Shown here piece by piece: positions 16,211 to 25,030 of a stretch of 42,908 bases of DNA. The notes beneath the pieces were generated by a model. The model saw only the letters and a program-made list of their open reading frames with translations, searched no databases and was not told the DNA's origin. Both the position numbers and the translations under genes were made by a program. Positions within the stretch are counted from its first letter, which is position 1; each line of letters starts with the position of its first letter. The stretch spans positions 1-42,908 of the forward strand of contig CANBRQ010000014.1 in assembly GCA_947371955.1 (NCBI GenBank), given 5' to 3'. The DNA comes from Paracoccaceae bacterium (GTDB lineage: Bacteria > Pseudomonadota > Alphaproteobacteria > Rhodobacterales > Rhodobacteraceae).

Positions 16211-16582
16211 TCAGCGCTCCGCGTCCCGTTCGGCCGACATCTCGCGCAGCCGGTCCTGCAGAACCGTCAGGCGATGCAACAGATCGGCCGCGTCGGAAGC
16301 CGCAAAGACGCAGGTGTCGTCCTTGGAGCGAAGGTTCAGATCCAACGCCAGACGGTGGATAGGCTGCGCGCCGATCGTGCCCGCGATGGCCAGCAGCACA
16401 TGACTGTGCTTGCGCAGGGCAAGCCGGTCGGCATTAGCAAACCCCGCCGTCAGACCCTCGGCCACATCACGCAGATCAGCCCGCAAACGGCGCATCAGTT
16501 CGGGCGCCTCTGGCCCCGCGAGGGTCAGCAGTCGCCGGAATGCCGGCTCGTCCAAAGCCGGGTTTGCGGGATTGAATTGCAT
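16211..16582 (-). CDS. HPt domain phosphotransfer protein (LuxU-like position)
   Basis: Helical protein of 123 residues. The region LALRKHSHVLLAIAGTIGAQ followed by HRLALDLN matches the HPt pattern of a phosphorylatable His followed by a small-residue turn and a second helix, although the usual H-x-L-K-G is altered to H-S-H-V-L-L-A-I-A-G, so the phosphoacceptor His should be confirmed. ATG 16582 gives a compact domain; the frame stays open to 16654. It ends one base before the sigma-54 regulator start, so the two form an operon. It may carry phosphate from the hybrid kinase or another kinase to the regulator. Confidence 0.72.
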   Translation of the reverse strand: MQFNPANPALDEPAFRRLLTLAGPEAPELMRRLRADLRDVAEGLTAGFANADRLALRKHSHVLLAIAGTIGAQPIHRLALDLNLRSKDDTCVFAASDAADLLHRLTVLQDRLREMSAERDAER

Positions 16583-16708
16583 TCCGTCTGCCGTCACGCG
16601 CCGTATACTCCTGCCCGTCGTGGCGTCGCAGGCCCGGCTTCGGACCCGCAACATTCAACCGCAGGTTACGCGTTCATGCGGCAAAGTCCAGAAGGCAGCG
16701 TCCCGGCT

Positions 16709-18988
16709 TCAACCATAATGCGCAACGGGGGCCCCGGCCAAAGCGGCCACGTTCAAGAGCCCGCGCACCGTGATCGAAGGTGTCACGATATGCGCCCGGT
16801 TGCCCATGCCCATCAGGATCGGCCCAACCTCCAGCCCGCCCGCTTTCATCTTCAGCATGTTGCGCGCCGCGTTGGCGGCATCGGTATAGCCGAAGATCAG
16901 GATGTTCGCGGCCCCTTTCAGGCGCGAGTTCGGGAAGATGCGGTCGCGCAGTTCATCGTCCAAGGCGGCATCAAGGCTCATTTCGCCTTCGTATTCGAAA
17001 TCGCATTCTCGGGCGTCGAGGATTTCCATCGCGCCCCGCATCCGGCGGCCCGAGTCACTGTCGAGGTTGCCGAAGTTGGAATGCGAACACAGCGCCACCT
17101 TGGGTTCCACGCCAAAGCGGCGGGCGTGGCGGACTGCGCCCATGGCGGCATGGGCAATCTGTTCCGGTGAGGGGATCGGGTTGACCTGAGTGTCGGCGAC
17201 AAACAGCGGACCATCCTCGAGAATCATCAGCGAGAGGGCGCCCAGCGGATGCCGCCCGCCACGTGCCAGCACTTGGCGGACGTAGTTGAGGTGCCAGAGA
17301 TATTGGCCGAAGACGCCGCAGATCATGCTGTCGGCATCGCCCCGGTGCACGGCAATCGCCCCAATTGCGGTAGAGTTGGTGCGCAGGACCGCCCGCGCAG
17401 TATCAGGAGTCACGCCCTGCCGCTCCAGCAACTGGTGATAGCTGCCCCAGTATTCGCGATAACGGTTGTCGCTTTCCGGGTTAACGATCTCAAAATCCCG
17501 GTCCGGGCGGATCGACAGGCCAAAGCGTTCGCAGCGCGTGGCGATCACGTCGGGGCGGCCGATCAGGATCGGCTTGATCGTCATTTCTTCCAGCATGGCG
17601 TTGGCGGCGCGCAGCACGCGTTCATCCTCGCCCTCGGCAAAGATGATCCGGCGCGCGGAGTTGCGGACCGAATCAAACACCGGGCGCATGATGAGGGCGG
17701 ATTTGAACACCGAAGAGTCCAGCTTCTGCCGGTAGGCGTCCAGATCGTTGATCGGTCGCATAGCGACGCCAGTTTCCATCGCGGCCTTGGCCACAGCACT
17801 GGCCACAACACCGATCAGGCGCGGGTCGAAGGGTTTGGGGATCAGGTAGTCGGCCCCGAAGGTCAGCTTTTCGCCGGCATAGGCGGCAGCGGCCTCGGCA
17901 CTGGTGGTGGTGCGGGCGAGGGCCGCGATGCCCTCGATGCAGGCCAGTTCCATTTCGGCGTTGATCGTTGTTGCGCCCACATCCAACGCCCCTCGGAAGA
18001 TGAAGGGGAAGCAGAGCACATTGTTGACCTGATTGGGAAAATCCGATCGCCCGGTGGCGATGATGGCATCGGGAACAGCGGCGCGCACCACATCGGGCAG
18101 GATTTCCGGCGAGGGATTGGCCAATGCGAAAACGATCGGCTGGCGGGCCATCTTCTTGACCATGTCCGCCGTCAACACCCCGGGGCCGGAGAGGCCAAGG
18201 AACAGGTCCGCGCCCTCGATCACGTCGTTCAGTGTGGCAGGTGTCGTGCCTTGGGCGTACTCCGCCTTCTGATCGGTCATCTGATCGATCCGGCCGTTGT
18301 AGACAAGGCCCGCCAGATCGCAGAGCCAGACATTCTCGCGCTTGACGCCCAGCTTCAGCAGCATGTTCAGGCAGGCAATCCCCGCAGCCCCGCCGCCGGT
18401 GGAGACAACCTTGATATCGCCAAAAGCCTTGCCCGCGACATGCAGCGCATTGGTGGCCGCAGCCCCCACGACGATCGCCGTACCGTGCTGGTCGTCATGG
18501 AAAACCGGAATCTTCATCCGCTCGCGGCAGAGCTTTTCAACGATGAAGCAATCCGGCGCCTTGATGTCCTCAAGGTTGATCGCGCCAAAGGTCGGCTCCA
18601 GCGCGCAGACGATGGCGGCGAGTTTCACCGGGTCGGGTTCGTTCAGTTCAATGTCGAAGCAGTCGATATTGGCGAATTTCTTGAAGAGAACCGCCTTGCC
18701 CTCCATCACGGGCTTGGAGGCAAGCGCGCCGATGTTGCCAAGGCCCAGAACGGCGGTGCCATTGGTCACAACGCCCACCAGATTGCCGCGCGAGGTGTAG
18801 CGGCTTGCCGTGGCCGGATCGGCCTTGATCTCAAGGCAAGCCTCCGCCACCCCCGGCGAATAGGCCCGGGCAAGGTCCTTGCCATTGGCAAGAGGCTTGG
18901 TCGCCCGGATCTCCAGCTTTCCCGGTTTGGGGAATTCGTGATAATCCAGTGCGGCTTGCCGCGCGTTGTCCTGCCGCTGCTCGGTCAT
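16709..18988 (-). CDS. maeB: NADP-dependent malic enzyme with phosphotransacetylase domain (MaeB type)
   Basis: Protein of 759 residues that converts malate to pyruvate and CO2 with reduction of NADP. The malic enzyme half (about 1-430) shows YSPGVAEACLEIKADP, the catalytic segment NGTAVLGLGNIGALASKPVM, IVVGAAATNAL, GGGAAGIACLN and FALANPSPEILP. The second half (about 440-759) is a phosphotransacetylase-like domain (IIFAEGEDERVLRAA, SHSNFGNLDSDSGRRM), which in this family is regulatory rather than clearly catalytic. Start ATG 18988 has GAGGAG upstream; the frame runs to 19015. It is divergent from the VOC-cupin gene across 140 bases. Confidence 0.94.
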   Translation of the reverse strand: MTEQRQDNARQAALDYHEFPKPGKLEIRATKPLANGKDLARAYSPGVAEACLEIKADPATASRYTSRGNLVGVVTNGTAVLGLGNIGALASKPVMEGKAVLFKKFANIDCFDIELNEPDPVKLAAIVCALEPTFGAINLEDIKAPDCFIVEKLCRERMKIPVFHDDQHGTAIVVGAAATNALHVAGKAFGDIKVVSTGGGAAGIACLNMLLKLGVKRENVWLCDLAGLVYNGRIDQMTDQKAEYAQGTTPATLNDVIEGADLFLGLSGPGVLTADMVKKMARQPIVFALANPSPEILPDVVRAAVPDAIIATGRSDFPNQVNNVLCFPFIFRGALDVGATTINAEMELACIEGIAALARTTTSAEAAAAYAGEKLTFGADYLIPKPFDPRLIGVVASAVAKAAMETGVAMRPINDLDAYRQKLDSSVFKSALIMRPVFDSVRNSARRIIFAEGEDERVLRAANAMLEEMTIKPILIGRPDVIATRCERFGLSIRPDRDFEIVNPESDNRYREYWGSYHQLLERQGVTPDTARAVLRTNSTAIGAIAVHRGDADSMICGVFGQYLWHLNYVRQVLARGGRHPLGALSLMILEDGPLFVADTQVNPIPSPEQIAHAAMGAVRHARRFGVEPKVALCSHSNFGNLDSDSGRRMRGAMEILDARECDFEYEGEMSLDAALDDELRDRIFPNSRLKGAANILIFGYTDAANAARNMLKMKAGGLEVGPILMGMGNRAHIVTPSITVRGLLNVAALAGAPVAHYG

Positions 18989-19128
18989 GTCCGTCTCCTC
19001 AACCCATCCGTCCACCCTGACACAGCCGGGGCCACCCGGCTGCCATCAGGTTTCCTGCATCACCTTCCGGCGCTTCTTGCAAATCACCAAGGCGAGGGCC
19101 ACCATGTCGCAAAGCGAAAGAGAATGCC

Positions 19129-20220
19129 ATGCCCGATCCCCAGACTGAATCCCGTGCCGAAATCCTGCTGCCCACCAAGGACCTGCGCGGCGACCTGCCC
19201 TTCTTCACCAAGACGCTGAAAATGCGGCTCGATACGATCTATCCGGCTGACAACCCGCATGTCGCGGTGATCTCGGGCCATGGCTTGCGCCTGCGTCTGG
19301 ACGCCGAGGCTACAACCGCGCCGGGCCTGATCCGCATCCTGTCCGATGATTGGGCGCAGATCGCCGATAGTCAGGCCTCCCTGACCTCTCCGGGCGGCAC
19401 TTCGGTGGAACTGGACGAGTTGAACCCGCCGCTGGTCCTGCCCAAGACCGAACACGCCTTCGTCGTGCGGCGTCTGGCTGACCAAGCCCCTTGGGTGATT
19501 GGCCGCGCGGGGATGATGTACCGCGACCTCGTGCCCACGCGTCTGGGCGGGGCCATGATCGCCAGCCACATCCGCGTGCCGGATGGCAAGGTCCCGGACA
19601 TGGTGCATTTCCATAAAGTCGGCTTCCAGTTGATCTTCTGCATCAAGGGCTGGGTTGACGTGTTGTATGAGGATCAAGGCGGCCTCCGCCGTCTGCACCC
19701 GGGTGATTGCTTTATCCAGCCGCCGACCATCCGCCACCGCGTCGTCGAATCCGGCGATGACATCGAGGTGATCGAAATTGGCGTTCCCGCCGATCACATC
19801 ACCGAAATCGACCACGTCCTGACCCTGCCCAACGAGGCTCTGAACCCCGACCGCGAATGGGACGGCCAGCGCTTTGTCCACAATGTGGGCGCCACCGGCA
19901 GCTTCGCCCCCTTCCGCATCCCCGGCTTCGAGGCGCGCGACACCACAATCAACGCCAACACCAAGGGCGTCGCTTCGGTCATGGTCGCAAGGCCTGTGGG
20001 AGAGGCGCCCTGGACGAAACACGAAGGCGACATCCTGTTCACCTTCGTGATGTCCGGCGAAATGACCCTCGAAGGCGAGGGCAAATCCCCCTACCGCCTG
20101 ACCGCTGGCGACGCGTTCGTGATCCCGCCCGGCATGGCCACCCGCTATGCGGAAACCACGCCGGACCTGCAACTCCTCGAAGTCTCGCTGCCCGGCAGCT
20201 TCAAGACCATCACCCTCTGA
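19129..20220 (+). CDS. VOC-like/bicupin protein of unknown substrate
   Basis: Protein of 363 residues. Residues 10-70 (LPTKDLRGDLPFFTKTLKMR and VAVISGHGLRLRL) look like half of a VOC/glyoxalase fold. A first cupin (about 160-240) has the HxH pair in MVHFHKVGF, Gln in the usual Glu position (QLIFCIKG), and IRHRVVES for the last His. A second cupin (about 275-355) reads KHEGDILFTFVMSGE and AFVIPPGMATRY and lacks most metal ligands, so it is probably structural. Gentisate-dioxygenase-like enzymes are also bicupins, but the ligand set differs, so no reaction is assigned. It lies 137 bases before cdd, from which it is separated by a 29-base palindrome; a link to nucleoside salvage is possible but unproven. 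Confidence 0.75.
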   Translation: MPDPQTESRAEILLPTKDLRGDLPFFTKTLKMRLDTIYPADNPHVAVISGHGLRLRLDAEATTAPGLIRILSDDWAQIADSQASLTSPGGTSVELDELNPPLVLPKTEHAFVVRRLADQAPWVIGRAGMMYRDLVPTRLGGAMIASHIRVPDGKVPDMVHFHKVGFQLIFCIKGWVDVLYEDQGGLRRLHPGDCFIQPPTIRHRVVESGDDIEVIEIGVPADHITEIDHVLTLPNEALNPDREWDGQRFVHNVGATGSFAPFRIPGFEARDTTINANTKGVASVMVARPVGEAPWTKHEGDILFTFVMSGEMTLEGEGKSPYRLTAGDAFVIPPGMATRYAETTPDLQLLEVSLPGSFKTITL

Positions 20221-20234
20221 CACGACCCTGCGCA

Positions 20235-20263
20235 CCCAAGAATTTTCGCCGAAAATTCTTGGG
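20235..20263. repeat. 29-base near-perfect palindrome after the cupin gene
   Basis: Arms CCCAAGAATTTTCG and CGAAAATTCTTGGG are exact reverse complements around a single C (20249). It starts 15 bases after the cupin stop and could act as a terminator-like hairpin in either direction, though no T-run follows. It has a different sequence from the core-plus-hairpin repeat. Confidence 0.8.
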
Positions 20264-20357
20264 CTTCCCGCCGCTGCCGTGAAGCGCCAAAGCGCAGCGC
20301 TTGCAAGGCGGGCGCATTCGGCCCACAATTCCTGTCCATATGGTCAAAGGAGTCTCC

Positions 20358-20747
20358 ATGCTTCTAGAACTCGCCACCAACGTGCGCCTGCGCGCCTATG
20401 CCCCTTATTCCCGCTTCAAGGTCGGTGCGGCGCTGCGCAGCACATCCGGTGCCGCCCATATCGGCTGCAATGTCGAGAATGTGGCCTACCCGGAAGGCAC
20501 CTGCGCCGAGGCGGGCGCCATCGCGGCCATGATCGCCTCTGGCGACACCGCAATTGCCGAAATACTGGTGATCGCCGACAGCCCCTCGCCCGTGCCACCC
20601 TGCGGCGGGTGCCGCCAGAAGATCGCCGAATTTGCGGCACCTGACGTCAAGGTCACCCTGTGCACCACAGATGGCGCGCAATTGGTCATGACGGTGGGCG
20701 ACTTGCTGCCGGGCGTCTTTACCGCCGCCCATATGGCGAAAGTCTGA
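20358..20747 (+). CDS. cdd: Cytidine deaminase
   Basis: Zinc enzyme of 129 residues that deaminates cytidine and deoxycytidine to uridine and deoxyuridine. Catalytic motifs are GTCAEAGAI (Cys ligand and proton-shuttling Glu) and PCGGCRQKI (two Cys ligands). The N-terminal AYAPYSRFKVGAAL and IGCNVENVAYPEGTCAE are typical of the homotetrameric type. Start ATG 20358 has AAAGGAG seven bases upstream. Its TGA shares the A with the deoA ATG (TGATG), indicating translational coupling. First gene of the salvage operon. Confidence 0.95.
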   Translation: MLLELATNVRLRAYAPYSRFKVGAALRSTSGAAHIGCNVENVAYPEGTCAEAGAIAAMIASGDTAIAEILVIADSPSPVPPCGGCRQKIAEFAAPDVKVTLCTTDGAQLVMTVGDLLPGVFTAAHMAKV

Positions 20748-22054
20748 TGGAAGCCCGGTCGATCATCGCTCAGGTCCGCGATGGCCGGGTGCCCTCATCC
20801 GACGCGTTGAAATGGTTCGCCACTGGCCTCGCCACAGGCGGGGTGAGTGATGCGCAGGCCGGAGCCTTCGCCATGGCCGTCCTGCTAAAGGGTCTGGGCG
20901 AAGCCGGGCGCGTGGCGCTGACCACCGGCATGCGCGACAGCGGGAGGGTGCTGGAATGGGACCTGCCCGGCCCGGTGATCGACAAGCATTCCACCGGCGG
21001 CATCGGCGACTGCATCTCGCTGTTGCTGGCCCCGGCCTTGGCCGCGTGCGGGGCTTATGTGCCGATGATCTCGGGCCGGGGCCTTGGCCATACCGGCGGC
21101 ACGCTGGACAAGCTGGAGGCTATTCCGGGCTTTCGGACCGGGCTGCCCGAAGACCAGTTGCGGCGCCAGATGAAAGACGTGCGCTGCGCCATCGTTTCGG
21201 CCAGCGCCGAGATCGCCCCGGCCGACCGCCGCCTTTACGCCATCCGCGATGTGACCGGCACGGTGGAAAGCATCGACCTGATCACCGCGTCGATCCTGTC
21301 CAAGAAGCTGGCGGCTGGTCTTGAAGCGCTTGTTCTGGATGTGAAATGCGGCTCCGGCGCCTTCATGAAAACGCTTGAGGATGCCGAGGCGCTTGCCCGC
21401 GCCCTTGTCTTCACCGCGCAAGGCGCGGGCTGCATGACCTCGGCCCTGATCACCGACATGAGCCAACCCTTGGCCACCGCCGCCGGCAACGCGCTGGAAG
21501 TGTCGGAGGTGATGGAGACGCTGACCGGCACCTCGGTCAACGCGGCCCTCTGGGACCTGACGATGGCGCTCGGTGGCGAGGCTTTGGCCTTGGGTGGCAT
21601 CGCCGATGACGTGTTGGACGGCGAGGCGCGTATTTCGCAGGCGCTGGAATCCGGCGCCGCCGCCGACGCCTTCGGCCGCATGATCGCTGCTCAGGGCGGC
21701 CCGGCGGACTTTGTCGACCGCTGGCCCGACCGCCTGCCCGCCGCCACTGTGATCCGTGAGGTGCCCTGCCCCCGGCAGGGCTTCATCCAGTCCATCGATG
21801 GCGAGGCCTTGGGTCTGGCCGTGGTTCGTCTTGGAGGCGGTCGCCAGCGCGAGGGCGACAAGATCAACCCCTCGGTCGGCCTCTCCGACCTCGCCGGGAT
21901 TGGCGAGGATATCGGGCCGGGCGACCCCCTGTGCATGGTCCACGCCGCAACCGAAGCCCAAGCCGAAGAGGCGATCCGCACCATCCAGGCGGCCTATGTC
22001 CTGGGTGACGCCGCCCCCGACGACCCGCCGCTCGTCCTGAAAAGGATCGCCTGA
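20747..22054 (+). CDS. deoA: Thymidine phosphorylase
   Basis: Enzyme of 435 residues that splits thymidine or deoxyuridine with phosphate to the base and 2-deoxyribose-1-phosphate. The signature KHSTGGIGDCISLLLAP and the glycine-rich SGRGLGHTGGTLDKLE are present, as are VKCGSGAFMKT and the C-terminal SGA-rich pyrimidine-nucleoside-phosphorylase domain. Length fits E. coli DeoA (440). The start overlaps the cdd stop and the stop overlaps the deoB start, each by one base in TGATG, so translation of cdd-deoA-deoB is probably coupled. Confidence 0.95.
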   Translation: MEARSIIAQVRDGRVPSSDALKWFATGLATGGVSDAQAGAFAMAVLLKGLGEAGRVALTTGMRDSGRVLEWDLPGPVIDKHSTGGIGDCISLLLAPALAACGAYVPMISGRGLGHTGGTLDKLEAIPGFRTGLPEDQLRRQMKDVRCAIVSASAEIAPADRRLYAIRDVTGTVESIDLITASILSKKLAAGLEALVLDVKCGSGAFMKTLEDAEALARALVFTAQGAGCMTSALITDMSQPLATAAGNALEVSEVMETLTGTSVNAALWDLTMALGGEALALGGIADDVLDGEARISQALESGAAADAFGRMIAAQGGPADFVDRWPDRLPAATVIREVPCPRQGFIQSIDGEALGLAVVRLGGGRQREGDKINPSVGLSDLAGIGEDIGPGDPLCMVHAATEAQAEEAIRTIQAAYVLGDAAPDDPPLVLKRIA

Positions 22055-23259
22055 TGGCCGCTAGCCGCAATCGGGCTTTCCTGATCGTCATGGACTCGGT
22101 CGGATGCGGCGGCGCTCCCGATGCGGCGGCCTTTGGGGATGAGGGCGCCAACACGCTGGGCCACATCGCCGCCGCCTGTGCTGCGGGCGTGGCCGAGCAG
22201 GGCCGTTCTGGCCCCCTGAAGCTGCCGAACCTTGACGCCTTGGGTCTTGGGGCTGCCATCCGGTTTGCCTCGGGCACAACGACCTCCCTCACCGCCACCC
22301 CGCGCGGCCGCTGGGGCGCCGCACAGGAAATTTCACGCGGCAAGGACACGCCTTCGGGCCATTGGGAACTGGCCGGCGTGCCGGTGCCGTGGGACTGGAC
22401 CTATTTCCCCAACACCGTGCCCGCCTTTCCCGCCGACCTCACGGCGCTGGTCTGCAATCTGGCTGGCACTACGGGTATCCTTGGCAATTGCCACTCCTCC
22501 GGCATGCCGATCATCGCCCAGCATTTCGTCGAACACCTGCGGACCGGTTGGCCGATCTGCTACACCTCCGCCGATTCGGTCTTCCAGATCGCCGCCCATG
22601 AAGAGGCTTTCGGCCTTGACCGGCTTTTGAAGCTTTGCGCCGAGCTCGCCCCGCATCTGCACGCCATGAAGGTCGGTCGCGTCATCGCCCGACCCTTCGT
22701 CGGCACGCCGGACAATTTCAAGCGCACCGCCAACCGCCATGACTATGCAATAGCCCCCCCGGCCCCAACCCTGCTGGATTGGGCGGCCGATGCGGGCCGG
22801 GCAACCCATGCCGTGGGCAAGATCGGCGACATCTTCTCGATGCATGGCGTGGGCAAGCTGTGGAAGGGCAAGAATGACGCTGACCTTTTCGATCATCTTG
22901 ACCGCCTTGGGGGGGAAGCCGAACCCGGCTCCTTGACCTTCGCCAACTTTGTCGAATTCGACAGCCTTTATGGCCACCCCCGCGACGTCTCGGGCTATGC
23001 CCGTGCGCTGGAATGGTTCGACGCCCGGGCTGGCACCTTCCTGCAAGCCTTGCAGCCCGGCGACCTCGCCCTGTTCACCGCCGACCATGGCAACGACCCG
23101 ACCTGGCGCGGCACCGACCACACGCGTGAACGGGTGCCGGTCCTGATCGCAGGCGCAGGCGCTGGCGAAATCGGCCTCTGCGCCTTCACCGACGTAGCCG
23201 CCTCGATCGCCGCCCACCTGAACATTCCATCGCATGGCCCGGGAAAGTCCTTCCTGTGA
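22054..23259 (+). CDS. deoB: Phosphopentomutase
   Basis: Alkaline-phosphatase-superfamily enzyme of 401 residues that moves phosphate from C1 to C5 of (deoxy)ribose, feeding the product of DeoA into central metabolism. Metal-binding segments are LIVMDSVGCGGAPDA at the N-terminus, GKDTPSGHWELAG around the phosphoacceptor Thr, and the C-terminal LFTADHGNDPTWRGTDHTRE with its Asp/His ligands. The length matches E. coli DeoB (407). A copy of the dispersed repeat with a GC hairpin begins five bases after its stop. Confidence 0.95.
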   Translation: MAASRNRAFLIVMDSVGCGGAPDAAAFGDEGANTLGHIAAACAAGVAEQGRSGPLKLPNLDALGLGAAIRFASGTTTSLTATPRGRWGAAQEISRGKDTPSGHWELAGVPVPWDWTYFPNTVPAFPADLTALVCNLAGTTGILGNCHSSGMPIIAQHFVEHLRTGWPICYTSADSVFQIAAHEEAFGLDRLLKLCAELAPHLHAMKVGRVIARPFVGTPDNFKRTANRHDYAIAPPAPTLLDWAADAGRATHAVGKIGDIFSMHGVGKLWKGKNDADLFDHLDRLGGEAEPGSLTFANFVEFDSLYGHPRDVSGYARALEWFDARAGTFLQALQPGDLALFTADHGNDPTWRGTDHTRERVPVLIAGAGAGEIGLCAFTDVAASIAAHLNIPSHGPGKSFL

Positions 23260-23263
23260 CCTC

Positions 23264-23318
23264 TTGCTCTTTGCCAAATACTCACGGAGAGGTCTGGGGG
23301 GGCAGTCGGCCCCCCCAG
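23264..23318 (+). repeat. Dispersed repeat copy C (core plus hairpin) between deoB and add
   Basis: Core TTGCTCTTTGCCAAATACTC, then ACGGAGAGGT and a 9-bp hairpin CTGGGGGGG / CCCCCCCAG (23294-23302 and 23310-23318) with a 7-base loop. It lies inside the salvage operon and may attenuate or stabilise mRNA between deoB and add. Confidence 0.8.
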
Positions 23319-23338
23319 CCTTTCAACCGGAGCGCCCT

Positions 23339-24319
23339 ATGACGCCCAAACTCGAGCTTCACCTCCACCTCGAAGGCGCCGCCCCGCCGCGCTTTATCGC
23401 CGCCTTGGCGAAGGAAAAGCACATCGACATCGGCGGCATCTTCACCCCCGAAGGGGCCTACCGGTTCGAAGGCTTCGCCGAGTTCGTCAAGGTCTACGAG
23501 GCCGCCTGCACCACCCTGACCCGCCCCGAGGATTACCAGCGCCTGACCCGCGCCGTACTGGAGGCGCAGGCGGAACAGGGCGTAATCTATACCGAAATCT
23601 TCCTCTCGCCCGATTTCTGCGGCGGTCGCGACCGCGGGGCGTGGCGCGAATATCTGCAGGCCATGCGTGAGACAGCCGATGTGCTTCAGCACGAGGCTGG
23701 CATCACCATGAAAGCCATCGCCACCTGCATACGCCACTTCGGCCCCGACAAGGCGCGCCAGACGGCCCTGTGTGCGGCCGAAACGGCGGGGGATTTTCTG
23801 GTGGGTTTCGGCATCGCCGGGGCGGAAACCATGGGCAAACTCAAAGACTTCTCCTGGTCCTTTGATGCCGCCAAAGAGGCCGGTCTGAAACCCACTGTCC
23901 ATGCCGGTGAGTGGAAGGGGCCGTCTGAAGTGCGCGAGGCGATCCATGATCTGGGGGCGCTGCGTATCGGGCACGGGTTCCGGGCCATCGAAGATCTGGC
24001 CTTGGTGGATGAACTGGCCGAAACCGGCATCGTGCTGGAATGCTGCCCGGGTTCCAACGTGGCCCTTGGCATCTATCCCAGCTTCCGCAAGCATCCGATC
24101 GGCGAGCTGTATCACCGGGGCGTCAAGGTCACCGTCTCGACCGATGACCCGCCCTTCTTCCACACCACCTTGACCCGCGAATACGAAATGCTGCACGAGG
24201 CGTTTGACTGGGATGACGGCGTCTTTGCCGCCCTCAACCGGACTGCCCTTGACGCGGCCTTTTGTGACAAGGATACGAAGGACAGGATTGGCAAACTGCT
24301 GGAGGCTGAACATGTCTGA
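23339..24319 (+). CDS. add: Adenosine deaminase
   Basis: Zinc enzyme of 326 residues converting adenosine to inosine. Visible are the HLHLEGA metal pair at the N-terminus, [11 protein letters not shown] with the His ligand and catalytic Glu-like region, [11 protein letters not shown], and the C-terminal [12 protein letters not shown] with the Asp pair. The F/G-rich [14 protein letters not shown] is also typical. Some family members act on adenine instead, and the distinction cannot be made by eye. CCGGAG lies seven bases before ATG 23339. Its last eight bases overlap the start of upp, so the two are coupled. Confidence 0.9.
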   Translation: MTPKLELHLHLEGAAPPRFIAALAKEKHIDIGGIFTPEGAYRFEGFAEFVKVYEAACTTLTRPEDYQRLTRAVLEAQAEQGVIYTEIFLSPDFCGGRDRGAWREYLQAMRETADVLQHEAGITMKAIATCIRHFGPDKARQTALCAAETAGDFLVGFGIAGAETMGKLKDFSWSFDAAKEAGLKPTVHAGEWKGPSEVREAIHDLGALRIGHGFRAIEDLALVDELAETGIVLECCPGSNVALGIYPSFRKHPIGELYHRGVKVTVSTDDPPFFHTTLTREYEMLHEAFDWDDGVFAALNRTALDAAFCDKDTKDRIGKLLEAEHV

Positions 24320-24962
24320 AACCCTGCCCGAGTTGAAGAACCTGACAGTCGTCAGCCACCCCCTTGTCCAGCACAAGCTGACCCTGATGCGCGAGAAAGA
24401 CACCTCCACCGCCTCGTTCCGCCAATTGCTGCGCGAGATCAGCCTGCTTCTGGCCTATGAGGTCACCCGCGAACTGCCGATGACCACCAAGAAGATCGAG
24501 ACGCCGCTGTGCGAGATGGATGCCCCGGCGATTGACGGCAAGAAACTGGCGCTGATCTCGATCTTGCGGGCCGGCAATGGTCTGCTGGACGGCATTCTGG
24601 AATTGATCCCGGCGGCGCGTGTTGGCTTCATCGGGCTGTACCGCGACCATGCGACGCTGCTACCGGTGCAGTATTACTACAAGGTGCCGGATCATCTGGA
24701 CGAGCGGGTTTGTATCGTCGTCGACCCCATGCTCGCCACCGGCAATTCCAGTGCTGCGGCGGTAACGCTGCTGAAGAATTCCGGCGCCAAGAACATCCGC
24801 TTCCTGTGTCTTTTGGCTGCCCCGGAAGGCATACGCCACATGAACGAGGCCCATCCCGACGTGCCGATCGTCACGGCCTCGGTCGACAGCCATCTGAACG
24901 AAAGTGGCTATATCGTCCCGGGCCTAGGGGATGCGGGGGACCGCATGTTCGGTACAAAATAA
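24312..24962 (+). CDS. upp: Uracil phosphoribosyltransferase
   Basis: Enzyme of 216 residues that joins uracil and PRPP to UMP. The type I phosphoribosyltransferase PRPP loop is [12 protein letters not shown], and the family-specific [31 protein letters not shown] and the C-terminal [17 protein letters not shown] uracil site are intact. ATG 24312 lies within the end of add with GGAG eight bases upstream. As the last gene of the operon it recovers uracil released by DeoA acting on deoxyuridine made by Cdd. Confidence 0.96.
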   Translation: MSETLPELKNLTVVSHPLVQHKLTLMREKDTSTASFRQLLREISLLLAYEVTRELPMTTKKIETPLCEMDAPAIDGKKLALISILRAGNGLLDGILELIPAARVGFIGLYRDHATLLPVQYYYKVPDHLDERVCIVVDPMLATGNSSAAAVTLLKNSGAKNIRFLCLLAAPEGIRHMNEAHPDVPIVTASVDSHLNESGYIVPGLGDAGDRMFGTK

Positions 24963-24976
24963 GGGATTATCCCTTT
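24961..24976 (+). terminator. Small hairpin at the upp stop
   Basis: AAGGGA and TCCCTT (24961-24966 and 24970-24975) pair around TTA, starting within the upp stop codon. The stem is short and the downstream T content is low, so this is only a possible operon end. Confidence 0.3.
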
Positions 24977-25005
24977 ACTCGGAAACAATCTTGATTCATG
25001 ATTTT

Positions 25006-25020
25006 CCCCAAGTATTGGGG
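25006..25020 (+). promoter_or_regulatory. Hairpin overlapping the ribosome site of the SPOR gene
   Basis: CCCCAA and TTGGGG (25006-25011 and 25015-25020) pair around GTA. The right arm merges with the G-rich stretch GGGGGGAC that precedes ATG 25031 and would serve as its Shine-Dalgarno, so folding could limit translation initiation. Confidence 0.4.
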
Positions 25021-25030
25021 GGACGCGATC

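Noticed and set aside
17249-19219. A 656-codon plus-strand open frame opposite maeB
   Set aside because: Complement of a well-supported malic enzyme gene with no protein-like domain of its own.
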